Origin: Synechococcales cyanobacterium C42_A2020_086
Lineage (GTDB): Bacteria > Cyanobacteriota > Cyanobacteriia > Elainellales > Elainellaceae
Length of the DNA stretch: 64,000 nt
NCBI GenBank assembly: GCA_015272325.1
Contig: JACYLU010000031.1
Coordinates: forward strand, 62,001-126,000
Reading direction: 5' to 3'
Within the stretch, counting starts at the first letter, position 1; each line of letters starts with the position of its first letter. The notes under the pieces were generated by a model. The model worked only from the letters and a program-made list of their open reading frames with translations, was not told the DNA's origin and ran no database searches. This document shows positions 9,442-18,776 of the stretch, in pieces. The position numbers and the translations under genes are program-made.

Positions 9442-12400
9442 CTAGCTGCCGCCAATGCGGGCAACATCGCGGGCGTTTTCCTCAAAGGCGGCGGTCAGGG
9501 CATCGTCACCGCTCAAGCCAGATTCCAGCGCTCGCTTCAGGCATTGCAGCACTCGCTTGTAGTCGCGCGGCATCACCTTAACGAAGCGAGGCAGGTTGGC
9601 GTCCCAATCCGCTAAAACGCGGGCTGCTTTCGGACTGCCCGTGTAGTCGGCATGGCGCTGAATCAACTGCCGCACCTCCTCAATTTCGTCTGGGTCTTCA
9701 AGCGACTCTAGCCCTACCATCTGTTGATTGCAGCGCGTGGCAAAGTCACCCGCTTCATCGAGAATGTAGGCAATGCCGCCGCTCATGCCTGCCGCGAAAT
9801 TGCGTCCGGTGGGTCCTAGCACCACAACCTTGCCGCCGGTCATGTATTCGCAGCCATGATCGCCTACCGCCTCCACCACGGCATTGACGCCCGAGTTGCG
9901 GACGCAGAAGCGCTCGCCAGCTACCCCTGAAATATAGGCTTCGCCGCTGGTTGCCCCATAGAATGCCACATTGCCGATGATGATGTTCTCTTCGGGCACA
10001 AAGGTGGAGCCAGCGGGCGGATAGACGATAATCTTGCCACCGCTCAGTCCTTTGCCGAGGTAATCGTTGGCGTCGCCCTCTAGCTTCAGCGTCACGCCCT
10101 TGGGCACAAAGGCCCCGAAGCTCTGACCAGCGCTGCCCTGGAAGTGGAGCTGCACGGTGTCTTCTGGCAAGCCGTACCAGTGGCGCTTCGTGATCTCGTT
10201 GCCCAAAATCGTGCCGACAACGCGATTCGTGTTTTTGATCGGCAGTGTCGCCTGCACCGGCTCGCCGGTTTCAATCGCCGGGCGGCAGAGATCGAGCAGC
10301 ACCGACAGATCCAGGGATTTCTCCAGCCCGTGATCCTGGGGAATCTGGCAATAGCGCCCCACGTCCTCGCCCACCGGCGGCTGGTAGAGAATCTTAGACA
10401 AATCGATGCCCTTGGCTTTCCAGTGATCTACCGCCTGCTGAGCTTCCAGCACATCCGTGCGCCCGATCATCTCATTCATGGTGCGGAAGCCGAGGGCGGC
10501 CATCCATTCCCGCACTTCCTGAGCAATGAATGTCATGAAGTTGACCGTATATTGCGGATCGCCGGTGAAGTTCTTGCGCAACTCTGGATTCTGGGTGGCC
10601 ACGCCTACGGGACAGGTGTTGAGGTGGCAAACGCGCATCATGATGCAGCCCAAGGTCACCAGCGGAGCCGTCGAAAAGCCAAATTCCTCAGCGCCCAGCA
10701 GTGCCGCGATCACGACGTCGCGTCCGGTTTTCATCTGCCCGTCGGTTTCCACGACAATCCGCGAGCGCAGGTTGTTCAGTACCAGGGTTTGGTGGGTTTC
10801 CGCCAGTCCCAGTTCCCAAGGCAGCCCAGCATGCTTGATTGAGGTTTGGGGGGAAGCCCCTGTGCCGCCATCAAAGCCGGAGATTAGCACCACATCCGCG
10901 TGGGCCTTGGCGACTCCCGCTGCGATTGTACCCACACCTACTTCCGACACCAGCTTGACGCTGATCCGAGCCTGGCGGTTGGCATTCTTCAGGTCATGGA
11001 TCAGTTCAGCCAAGTCTTCGATTGAGTAAATGTCGTGGTGCGGCGGTGGCGAGATTAGCCCTACACCCGGCGTGGAATGGCGCACCTTAGCGATCCAGGG
11101 ATAGACCTTGCCGCCTGGCAACTGCCCGCCTTCACCGGGTTTTGCACCTTGAGCCATCTTGATCTGAATTTCCTGCGCCTGCGACAGGTAGAGACTGGTG
11201 ACGCCAAAGCGACCGGAGGCTACCTGCTTGATGGCGCTGTTCTTGGAGTCGCCGCGTTCGTTCGTCCAGGTGTAGCGCTCGGGGTCTTCGCCGCCTTCGC
11301 CAGTGTTGGACTTGCCGCCAATCCGGTTCATGGCAATCGCCAGCGCCTCGTGGGCTTCTTTAGAGATCGAGCCATAACTCATGGCACCCGTTTTGAAGCG
11401 CTTCATGATCGCCTCCACCGGCTCCACTTCCTCAATCGGCACCGGCTGGCGAGGTTTGAAGTGCAGCAGTCCCCGCAGGGTGAAGTGCTTTTGGTGCTGC
11501 TCGTTCACCAGCAGGGCGTACTGCTTGAACAGGTCGTAGCTGCCTTCGCGCACGGCCCGCTGCAAGGTGTGGATTGTTTGGGGGCTAAACAAATGCACCT
11601 CGCCGTCTTTGCGCCACTGATATTCACCACCCACATCCAGCGTGTGCCCGTTCACCTCGCGGTCGGGGAAGGCATGGCGATGTCGCAACACGGCTTCCTG
11701 AGCGATCACCGCCAGATCGGCACCTTCGATTCGCGAGGCGGTCCAAGTGAAATAGCGATCGATCACCGTTTGGTTTAGCCCGATCGCCTCGAAGATTTGC
11801 GCTCCCCGATAGCTTTGCAGCGTCGAGATGCCGATCTTCGAGGCTACTTTGATAACACCCTTCGTGGCTGCCTTGATGTAGTTCTTGCAGGCAGTGGCGT
11901 AGTCCACGTTCACCAGCAATCCCTGGTGGATCAGGCTATCGATGGTTTCAAAGGCCAGGTAGGGGTTAATCGCACCGCAACCATAGCCCAGCAGCACCGC
12001 GTAGTGGTGTACTTCCCGCGGCTCACCCGACTCCAGCACCAGCCCTACCCGCGTCCGCGTGCCTTCCCGGATCAGGTGATGATGCAGCCCGGAGACTGCC
12101 AGCAGCGCCGGAATCGGAGCATGGTGACGGTCAGTACCGCGATCGCTAAGGATCAAAATGCTGACGCCCTCGGCAATGGCGCGATTTGCCTGGGTATACA
12201 GCTCCTTCATCGCCGCTTCCAAGCCCTGTACGCCCTGCCGCGGATCGAACAGGATCGGCAGCGTTACCGAGCGAAAATCGCCATAGGCCAAATGCTTTAG
12301 CTTAGCCAGTTCGGCGTTGCTTAAGATCGGCGTTTTCAGCTTGATCAAATGGCAGCTCTCGGGTTCTGGCTTCAGCAAGTTGCGCTCGGACCCAATAGTG

Positions 12401-14022
12401 GTGATCGGCGAGGTGATGATCTCTTCCCGAATCGAGTCGATGGGCGGGTTCGTCACCTGGGCAAAGAGCTGCTGGAAATAGTCGTAGAGAAGCTTCGGGC
12501 GATCCGACAGTACAGCCAGCGGTGTATCGGACCCCATTGACCCTACCGCCTCGACGCCATCCCGGGCCATGGGCAGCAGCAGCAGCCGCAGCTCCTCGAA
12601 GGTGTAGCCGAAGGCAATTTGCCGCTGCATGACGTTGGCATCGGGTTGGGGCGGATCGGCAGCGGGCAGTTGCTCGAGATCGACGAGGTACTGATCCAGC
12701 CATTGCCGGTAGGGCTGCTCGGTAGCGATCTGGGCTTTGATTTCTTCGTCCGCCACGATCCGCCCTTCCTTCATATTCACTAGGAACATCCGCCCTGGCT
12801 GTAGGCGGCCTTTCAACGCCACACGCTCTGGCTCCACCGGCAGCACTCCCGCCTCCGACGCCATAATCACCAAATCGTCTTTGGTGACGTAGTAGCGCGA
12901 GGGGCGCAGACCGTTGCGATCCAGCACTGCCCCCATCATCGTGCCGTCGGTAAAGGCAATCGACGCCGGACCGTCCCACGGCTCCATTAGGCAGGAGTGG
13001 TACTCGTAGAAGGCTTTCTTCTCGTCGCTCATCGACTCATGGGCCGTCCAGGGTTCCGGGATCATCATCATCACCGCATGGGGCAACGAGCGGCCCGCCA
13101 GCGTCAGCAGTTCTAGAGCGTTGTCGAAGATCAGCGAGTCGCTGCCGTCGATGTTGATCACCGGCTTGATCTTCTTAATGTCTTCGCCGAACAGCTCCGA
13201 CTCAAACAGCGATTGGCGGGCGTGCATCCAGTTGATGTTGCCGCGCAGGGTGTTGATCTCGCCGTTGTGAGCGATGTAGCGATAGGGGTGCGACCGCTCC
13301 CAGCTCGGGAAGGTATTGGTGCTAAAGCGAGAATGAACCAGCGCCAGGGCACTTTCCAAGTCGGGATCGCGCAGATCGGGGTAGTATTGCCCCACCTGTA
13401 CTGGCATCAGCATGCCTTTGTAAACCATCGTGCGGCAGGACAAACTTGCTGGATACCAGTAGGGATCAAGCTTGGCGCTACGAATTACCGTATGGGTTCG
13501 CTTGCGGATCACATACAGCTTGCGTTCAAAAGCCAAGTCATCCACTAGATCAGGAGAGCGCTGGATGAACACCTGCTGCATAAACGGCTCGCTGGCTCTT
13601 GCGGTATTGCCCAGGGAGGAGTCGTCCGTCGGCACATCTCGCCAGCCAATGACCTGCTGCCCCTCTTCTGCCACGACCGCTTCAAAGGCTCGCCGCCCCG
13701 CTTCCCGGGTTGCCGCATCGGGTGAGCCGTAGATCATGCCGACGCCGTACTGCCCAGGTTCAGGCAGGGTCAAGCCTTGGGCGGCTGTAACTTTCTGTAG
13801 AAACTTGTGCGGCACCTGCATCAAAATTCCGGCACCGTCCCCTGTGTTTGTCTCGGCACCGCAGGCTCCTCGATGATCTAGGTTGAGGAGGATCGTCAAG
13901 GCCTGCTCGACGATGCTGTGGGAGGGCTGCCCTTTCATGTGGACAATGAATCCCACGCCGCAGGCGTCGCGCTCGAATTGTGGATCGTAAAGTCCCTGTT
14001 TCGTTGGCTGGTGATGGTTCAT
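9442..14022 (-). CDS. gltB: Glutamate synthase large (alpha) subunit
   Basis: 1526 residues from ATG 14022; an upstream TTG at 14082 would add 20 residues without family resemblance. A short propeptide precedes Cys21 in [13 protein letters not shown], the N-terminal nucleophile that releases ammonia from glutamine. The order is glutamine amidotransferase (about 21-430), central domain, FMN-binding synthase barrel with [21 protein letters not shown], the 3Fe-4S cysteines in [15 protein letters not shown], and a C-terminal beta-helix rich in glycine ([31 protein letters not shown]). It converts glutamine plus 2-oxoglutarate to two glutamates in GS-GOGAT nitrogen assimilation. The adjacent gltD favours the NAD(P)H-dependent form over the stand-alone ferredoxin enzyme. 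Confidence 0.97.
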   Translation of the reverse strand: MNHHQPTKQGLYDPQFERDACGVGFIVHMKGQPSHSIVEQALTILLNLDHRGACGAETNTGDGAGILMQVPHKFLQKVTAAQGLTLPEPGQYGVGMIYGSPDAATREAGRRAFEAVVAEEGQQVIGWRDVPTDDSSLGNTARASEPFMQQVFIQRSPDLVDDLAFERKLYVIRKRTHTVIRSAKLDPYWYPASLSCRTMVYKGMLMPVQVGQYYPDLRDPDLESALALVHSRFSTNTFPSWERSHPYRYIAHNGEINTLRGNINWMHARQSLFESELFGEDIKKIKPVINIDGSDSLIFDNALELLTLAGRSLPHAVMMMIPEPWTAHESMSDEKKAFYEYHSCLMEPWDGPASIAFTDGTMMGAVLDRNGLRPSRYYVTKDDLVIMASEAGVLPVEPERVALKGRLQPGRMFLVNMKEGRIVADEEIKAQIATEQPYRQWLDQYLVDLEQLPAADPPQPDANVMQRQIAFGYTFEELRLLLLPMARDGVEAVGSMGSDTPLAVLSDRPKLLYDYFQQLFAQVTNPPIDSIREEIITSPITTIGSERNLLKPEPESCHLIKLKTPILSNAELAKLKHLAYGDFRSVTLPILFDPRQGVQGLEAAMKELYTQANRAIAEGVSILILSDRGTDRHHAPIPALLAVSGLHHHLIREGTRTRVGLVLESGEPREVHHYAVLLGYGCGAINPYLAFETIDSLIHQGLLVNVDYATACKNYIKAATKGVIKVASKIGISTLQSYRGAQIFEAIGLNQTVIDRYFTWTASRIEGADLAVIAQEAVLRHRHAFPDREVNGHTLDVGGEYQWRKDGEVHLFSPQTIHTLQRAVREGSYDLFKQYALLVNEQHQKHFTLRGLLHFKPRQPVPIEEVEPVEAIMKRFKTGAMSYGSISKEAHEALAIAMNRIGGKSNTGEGGEDPERYTWTNERGDSKNSAIKQVASGRFGVTSLYLSQAQEIQIKMAQGAKPGEGGQLPGGKVYPWIAKVRHSTPGVGLISPPPHHDIYSIEDLAELIHDLKNANRQARISVKLVSEVGVGTIAAGVAKAHADVVLISGFDGGTGASPQTSIKHAGLPWELGLAETHQTLVLNNLRSRIVVETDGQMKTGRDVVIAALLGAEEFGFSTAPLVTLGCIMMRVCHLNTCPVGVATQNPELRKNFTGDPQYTVNFMTFIAQEVREWMAALGFRTMNEMIGRTDVLEAQQAVDHWKAKGIDLSKILYQPPVGEDVGRYCQIPQDHGLEKSLDLSVLLDLCRPAIETGEPVQATLPIKNTNRVVGTILGNEITKRHWYGLPEDTVQLHFQGSAGQSFGAFVPKGVTLKLEGDANDYLGKGLSGGKIIVYPPAGSTFVPEENIIIGNVAFYGATSGEAYISGVAGERFCVRNSGVNAVVEAVGDHGCEYMTGGKVVVLGPTGRNFAAGMSGGIAYILDEAGDFATRCNQQMVGLESLEDPDEIEEVRQLIQRHADYTGSPKAARVLADWDANLPRFVKVMPRDYKRVLQCLKRALESGLSGDDALTAAFEENARDVARIGGS

Positions 14023-14626
14023 CGTAATTGAAGCCTGTAATGAAAAGCCGGTGATGGAAAGCCTGGATAGAGCTTGAAACAAAAGCCCGATTCAGCCTAG
14101 ACGGGCCCAAACTTGGTGCGGCCGAGCAGGGAAAAGGAAGCGATGCGCTCAGACCATTTAGAAGATTGTGTAACGGAGAAGGCTATTCAGGGACAGATCT
14201 TAAGGAAATCGTCATATGTGTCGGGATTTCAGGACTTTGTTAAAAACTATGTCCGAGTGCGTTCAGTAGAACCCTGCTTAGAATATCGCCTCCAGAAAGC
14301 TGCCGCTGAGAAAATTTGCCCAATTTCGCCGGCCAGATTTTGACTTTAGAGATATCATCAACTGTCAGCCGACTTTGACCATCGCTTCCAACCGGCATTA
14401 AATAGAGGCAGGATCAAGTTCTGATGGGTTTCTGACTGATTGTGAACTCGTCCTGAATCTGAGTCGAGTTGAGTGATTGATGTTCTAGGACAGCAGCCGT
14501 CAATCTCAACGATGTCTCCCTCTAGGCTGCACCTGCAGCCTAATCGAGCTGAATAGGTCAGAATTGAAGAGGCTGGATTGAAGAGGCTGGGCGATTCTCC
14601 ATTGATACGCGAGAGGTTGCACACGC
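14023..14626. other. Long divergent intergenic region (gltB / DMT transporter)
   Basis: About 600 bp separate the divergent gltB and transporter genes, so it must hold both promoters. I looked for the NtcA half-site pair GTA-N8-TAC and saw no perfect match. A 76-codon plus-strand ORF (14113-14343) has no protein-like features and is not called. An exact tandem 14-mer lies at 14563-14590. Confidence 0.6.
14563..14590. repeat. Exact tandem 14-mer in transporter upstream region
   Basis: attgaagaggctgg occurs twice in tandem (14563-14576 and 14577-14590), just upstream of the transporter start at 14627. Confidence 0.9.
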
Positions 14627-16522
14627 ATGGGGCGACTGGACAATGTACCCGAGCAAAACAGCTCCGACCTAGAAGCTGATGATCCCAGAACAGCCGAAGC
14701 CGTTCTGCGATCCATGGCCCAGGATTTGCGCACCTTACAGCGCGATCTGCTCACGGAGCTTAGTCAAGATATTAGCCGCTTGCAAGCGGAAAAGTCGCGG
14801 TTAGTGAACGACATCGAGCGGCTGCAGCAGCAGCAACAGTCGTTGCAGGCTAACTATGAAGTGGCGCTGTCGCGGCAGCAACTCGCGCAGCAGCAGGCCT
14901 GGGCTAAGCAGTTGGCGCTGGTGCTGGCCAATCATTTGCAGGCTGCCCTCAGCGAACGGCTGAACCAAACCATTGGCAATGCCCAGGGACAAGGCATGGG
15001 GGGCTTGCCGCCGATCTCGGGTGCTGCCACGAATGCCGAGAACACCTACCGCCTGCTCGCGTCGCTGGACGAAACGGTGAATCGCACCTTTGCCTCGCTG
15101 AGACACGACATCACTAGCTATCAGAGCACGCTGGCGCAGCAGCTTGAACGGATGCACGCCATGGGGCAGCAAGGAGAAGCCATCTTAGATGTGCTGGTGC
15201 GGCGGCTCAGTCAGCAATTGCAGCTCGAGGCGGCCCGCTCCCAAGGGGAATTGCGGGAGTCGCCAAGCTCTTCCCTGCTAGCCGAACTGCCCTATAACCC
15301 CAATGCTGGGGCTGTTCCAACCGCTTCTCTGACGCCGCCGGCCTTAGGCAGCAGCACGCCCTATGGCCCACCGTCAGAATGGGCAGTACCCCGTCCCGAA
15401 CCGGCAGCAACCATGCCACCGCGACCGACGAATCCTGCAGCTCGCGAACCGGAAGCAGAGTCTTCCCCGGTGCCGCCATTGGAACCGCCTGCTAAAGCAC
15501 CTCGCAGCCGCAAGGCAGCCAGCATTCGTACCGGGCTGATTTTGGTGCTGCTGGCTACTCTGGCTGTGGCGTTGCATCACGTAACGGTAGCCATCGTCGG
15601 CAACAGCAGTCGCTTGTTTGGCGGACCAGCGATTGGCGGCTATCTACCGCTAGATCGGTTTAGCAGTGCCCTGCTGCTGCTGTGGCTGCGCATGGTGGTT
15701 GTCGTGCCGCTGATGGTTTGGCTGGCGCGGTTTCTCCATCCCCCGACTCTACCGGACATTCGCGCCTTTGCCCAGTCGCGCGATCGGCGGATGCTCTGGG
15801 GAATTGTCGGCAGCGGTATCTTTCTGTTTTTGTCTCAGGTGTTTTTATACCTGGCGATTGGGCAAATTGGTCCTGGGGTCGCCGTGACGACTCTGTTTCT
15901 CTACCCAGTTGGCACCCTGCTGCTGGGCTGGCTGCTGTTTGGCGACCGCCCAACCTTGCCGCGCTTAGGAGCTGCTGTGGCGATTCTGGTGGGCGTGGGG
16001 CTAGCGGTCTTCCCGATCTGGAGTAATGCCGACCGTTCGCCTCAAGGGGTAATTATGGCAGTGCTGGCGGGGATTACGTTTGCTCTGTATTTGGTGGCCA
16101 TGCAGATTGGGGCCCGCAAGCTGCACCCAGTGCCCGTTAGCCTGTTGCAGTTTGCCGCAATGTTCGTCTTGAGCAGCGCCGGGCTGATCATGCTCGGTGT
16201 AGAGGTAGACAGCAACAACTGGGGAGGGCTAATCGGCTGCGGCATCGGGCTGGGGCTGCTGACCGTTGCCAGCTATCTGCTGAATCACTTTGGCATTCGC
16301 ATCATGGGGGCTGCCCGGGCCACGATTGTTGCGGCTAGCGCTCCAGTGCTGACGGCGCTGCTGGCGTTTGTGGTGATTCCAGGATCGTTGACTGCCCTCA
16401 GCGCTCTGCAAATTCTCGGTATTCTAGCTGTAACATTAGGCGGAACCGCCCTGAGTCTGGAACGGATGGTGGCGCAGAACCGGGCGGCTCGTCAGGCGAA
16501 GCTGCGCGAACAGGGTAACTAA
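14627..16522 (+). CDS. EamA/DMT-family transporter with long N-terminal coiled coil
   Basis: 631 residues. Residues about 20-205 are predicted cytoplasmic coiled coil (AVLRSMAQDLRTLQRDLL, RLQAEKSRLVNDIERLQQQQ, QQLERMHAMGQQGEAIL), and residues about 205-300 are a Pro/Ala/Ser-rich linker. From about 305 there are ten hydrophobic segments in two five-helix halves, characteristic of EamA drug/metabolite transporters, including VAVTTLFLYPVGTLLLGWLLFG and ARATIVAASAPVLTALLAF. Typical DMT proteins are about 300 residues, so the N-terminal half is an addition. Substrate is unknown (amino acids and metabolites are common for the superfamily). It is divergent from gltB and upstream of a DUF3318 gene on the same strand. 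Confidence 0.85.
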   Translation: MGRLDNVPEQNSSDLEADDPRTAEAVLRSMAQDLRTLQRDLLTELSQDISRLQAEKSRLVNDIERLQQQQQSLQANYEVALSRQQLAQQQAWAKQLALVLANHLQAALSERLNQTIGNAQGQGMGGLPPISGAATNAENTYRLLASLDETVNRTFASLRHDITSYQSTLAQQLERMHAMGQQGEAILDVLVRRLSQQLQLEAARSQGELRESPSSSLLAELPYNPNAGAVPTASLTPPALGSSTPYGPPSEWAVPRPEPAATMPPRPTNPAAREPEAESSPVPPLEPPAKAPRSRKAASIRTGLILVLLATLAVALHHVTVAIVGNSSRLFGGPAIGGYLPLDRFSSALLLLWLRMVVVVPLMVWLARFLHPPTLPDIRAFAQSRDRRMLWGIVGSGIFLFLSQVFLYLAIGQIGPGVAVTTLFLYPVGTLLLGWLLFGDRPTLPRLGAAVAILVGVGLAVFPIWSNADRSPQGVIMAVLAGITFALYLVAMQIGARKLHPVPVSLLQFAAMFVLSSAGLIMLGVEVDSNNWGGLIGCGIGLGLLTVASYLLNHFGIRIMGAARATIVAASAPVLTALLAFVVIPGSLTALSALQILGILAVTLGGTALSLERMVAQNRAARQAKLREQGN

Positions 16523-16741
16523 GGGTACTGGCCAGGGAGTAGCTGGGACGCAATCGAACTCCAGCGACTAATATAGGAGGTAGATACGGGGTAAATCATA
16601 AATCATGAGGTGGAGCCGTTCCGACTACTGATCTCGGGCTGCTTCATCCATTCCCCAATCCTCGCTATACTCCATAGACATTAGACATTACAGTCATTAC
16701 ATTACAGTACATTTACAGTAGAACCGCTTAGGGTAAAGTCC

Positions 16742-17383
16742 ATGACTTCATACGCCACCACTGCCAGATCTGATCTAAGTGAACTCCGGCGACTCAAAAG
16801 CTTGCTACCGCCCGAACTGAAAAGCTGGGTGACGATTGAGGCAGCAACGACGGTGAATCCGCCGCTGATTACCTGCGAAGAAATTGGTCGCGATCAGGTG
16901 GAAGTGCAGGTGGACCTGGCCAAGTGGGATCAGTTGGCATTGGATCAGCGGAATCTGCTGTTCTGGCACGAGGTGGCTCGCATCCAGAACGATACGATTC
17001 CCCGAGATGGCTGGGAAATGGCGGCATTAGCCATTGGGTTAGGCGGCGCGGTCGGCGAGCTGTGGGTGCAAGATGGGCTGTTACTGCTTCTGGCGCTGGT
17101 GCTCTGCGGCGTCTCGGGCTGGCGGCTCTATGCCCGCAACAACGGTGAAAAAACGCTGCAAGAAGCGATTGAAGCCGATGAAAAGGCGATTGCCCTTGCC
17201 ACTCGGTTTGGCTACACGCTGCCCAATGCTTACAAGAGTCTAGGTAGCGCTTTAAAGGTCCTGATCGAGCAAACTCCTAAGAAGCGGCAGCGTAAGAAAT
17301 ATGAGTCGCGGTTGGATGCTCTGAAGCGCAGCGCAGCCAAAGCGAAGTCGCAGGTCAAGGCGAATCGGACTGCGGAAGCCTAG
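16742..17383 (+). CDS. DUF3318 membrane-associated protein
   Basis: 213 residues. LRRLKSLLPPELKSWVTIE at the N-terminus, the LLFWHEVARIQNDTIPRDGWE block and two adjacent hydrophobic segments (about residues 95-130) match the cyanobacterial DUF3318 family. HEVAR resembles a metalloprotease helix but lacks the second His of HExxH, so a protease role is not supported. The C-terminus is basic (KKRQRKKYESR, AKSQVKANR). It is followed after 10 bp by menC, suggesting cotranscription. Upstream, cattac/acattacag units are repeated several times around 16680-16720. Confidence 0.82.
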   Translation: MTSYATTARSDLSELRRLKSLLPPELKSWVTIEAATTVNPPLITCEEIGRDQVEVQVDLAKWDQLALDQRNLLFWHEVARIQNDTIPRDGWEMAALAIGLGGAVGELWVQDGLLLLLALVLCGVSGWRLYARNNGEKTLQEAIEADEKAIALATRFGYTLPNAYKSLGSALKVLIEQTPKKRQRKKYESRLDALKRSAAKAKSQVKANRTAEA

Positions 17384-17393
17384 GCATTCTCTC

Positions 17394-18353
17394 TTGGCTG
17401 CTCCTCGCTATCATCTGCAGTTTCGCCCATATCGGCGTCCATTTCGTCAGCCGCTGCACACTCGTCACGGCATCTGGACCGTCCGAGAAGGCATCATTCT
17501 CTGCCTCACCGACGCGGATGGGCGACCAGCCTGGGGAGAAATTGCGCCTGTGCCGGCCTTTGGCAGCGAAACTTTAGCGCAGGCGTGGCAGCTCTGTCAG
17601 GCGTTGCCAGCCGTTCTGACCTGGGCAGATTTACAGCAGATTCCGCTGCCGGCCTGTCGGTTTGGCTTCCTCTCTGCCTGGGAGCAGCTCACCACCTCTG
17701 TCTCCTCGGTGGGGCCGCTGCCAGTCTCGAGTGTGCTGCTGCCAACTGGAGCCGCTGCCTTAGAAGCTCCCCAGATCTTTACGCCCCAGCCGCAGTCCAC
17801 TTTCAAATGGAAAATTGGGGTGGCACCAATTCAGGACGAGATGGCGATCTTTGAAGAATTGATCAGTTTGCTACCCGCGGATGCCCGGCTGCGGCTTGAC
17901 GCCAACGGTAGTTTGACGTGGCAGCAGGCGTGCCAATGGCTACAGCTTTGCGATGGCTACGGGGTTGAGCTACTAGAGCAGCCGCTACCGCCCGATCAAG
18001 TCAGTCTGATGCTGAAACTGCGTCAACGCTACTCTACAGAACTGGCGCTCGATGAGTCGGTGACAACCGTCGCGCAACTCCAGCACTGCTATCACCAAGG
18101 CTGGCGAGGCGTGTTTGTGCTGAAAGCGGCGATTGCCGGTTCTCCGATGGAGTTGCGAAACTTCTGCCAGACTCACAACTTGGACGTGATCTGGTCGTCA
18201 GTTTTCGAGACCGGAGTGGCTCGCCGCTACATCCAAGACTTTCTGGTGCGAGCACTACCCGAAGCGAAACGGGTCCTAGGATTCGGCACGAGCCACTGGT
18301 TCAACGACGGCTGGGAACAGCTCAGTCCAGAGCAGCTCTGGGAACGACTGTAG
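17394..18353 (+). CDS. menC: o-Succinylbenzoate synthase
   Basis: 319 residues in the enolase superfamily. RPYRRPFRQPLHTRHGIWTVREGIILCLTD is the MenC N-terminal capping domain, and WGEIAPVPAFGSE follows. The barrel has FKWKIGV with the KxK-type catalytic lysine, LRLDANGSL (metal-binding Asp), ELLEQPL (Glu), LALDESV (Asp) and a later Lys in GVFVLKAAIAGS. The enzyme dehydrates SHCHC to o-succinylbenzoate in phylloquinone/menaquinone synthesis, needed for photosystem I. The best start is TTG at 17394, ten bases after the DUF3318 stop; no ATG exists near the family N-terminus. Confidence 0.92.
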   Translation: MAAPRYHLQFRPYRRPFRQPLHTRHGIWTVREGIILCLTDADGRPAWGEIAPVPAFGSETLAQAWQLCQALPAVLTWADLQQIPLPACRFGFLSAWEQLTTSVSSVGPLPVSSVLLPTGAAALEAPQIFTPQPQSTFKWKIGVAPIQDEMAIFEELISLLPADARLRLDANGSLTWQQACQWLQLCDGYGVELLEQPLPPDQVSLMLKLRQRYSTELALDESVTTVAQLQHCYHQGWRGVFVLKAAIAGSPMELRNFCQTHNLDVIWSSVFETGVARRYIQDFLVRALPEAKRVLGFGTSHWFNDGWEQLSPEQLWERL

Positions 18354-18776
18354 CGCGCTGCTAGTTCTTGGTCTGCCTTTTCAATTGCCTTGACTGGGCA
18401 ATATCACACTGCTGTGCCAATTTCGGGACCGGTTTAACTTGCCTTGTTGTGCATCCTGCTACTGTGGCAGAGCTAGCACTCGAAAACAGAGTTCTTAGTT
18501 GGGTTTTAAAAAATTCCAATTAAAAAGCTCCTGGGCGTCTGACCGTGTTTCGACTCCAAGAGCTTTTCCTTGCTTTACTCCTCACACGCTTACTACTCTA
18601 CAGCAATTCCGAGGAATTGCAAGGCTATTGCTAGGACACTTCACAAATTGGCACCTAATCTGGCTCCCGGTCCTTCGCTTGCTCTCGCTTTTTAGTTCGC
18701 ATGTACTAAGCTGAAAACTAAGCTACAGTAGTCGAAGGCATCCCGCAGGCGTTTGATCCATTGTCACGCTGCTGCT
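18354..18776. other. Intergenic region upstream of photolyase
   Basis: About 420 bp without a convincing ORF. A 71-codon frame at 18499-18714 overlaps strong inverted repeats and is not protein-like. The region contains the structured-RNA candidate described separately and a direct repeat ACTAAGCT at 18705-18712 and 18717-18724, just upstream of the photolyase start. Confidence 0.6.
18523..18624 (+). ncRNA. Candidate Yfr1-like structured RNA
   Basis: ACTCCTCACAC at 18577-18587 is identical to the core motif I know from the cyanobacterial small RNA Yfr1. Before it lies a long imperfect hairpin (left arm 18523-18539 from AAAAGCTC, right arm 18552-18567 ending GAGCTTTT). After it is a perfect stem GCAATTCC (18603-18610) with GGAATTGC (18613-18620). 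In addition, CCTTGC (18568-18573) can pair with GCAAGG (18619-18624), enclosing the motif. Against the assignment: it is longer than typical Yfr1, its 3' stem lacks a T-run, and the first hairpin could simply be the menC terminator (TTTT follows). Neighbours differ from the usual yfr1 context. Confidence 0.3.

Noticed and set aside
14113-14343. 76-codon ORF between gltB and the transporter
   Set aside because: No protein-like pattern or ribosome site; it overlaps the probable gltB promoter.
14023-14626. NtcA-type promoter for gltB
   Set aside because: Nitrogen control would be expected, but I found no GTA-N8-TAC site with a suitable -10 element by eye.
16742-17383. Metalloprotease reading of HEVAR in the DUF3318 protein
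   Set aside because: The HExxH pattern is incomplete, and the family is not known as a protease.
18499-18714. 71-codon ORF before the photolyase
   Set aside because: It runs through strong inverted repeats and the Yfr1-like motif and has no conserved character.
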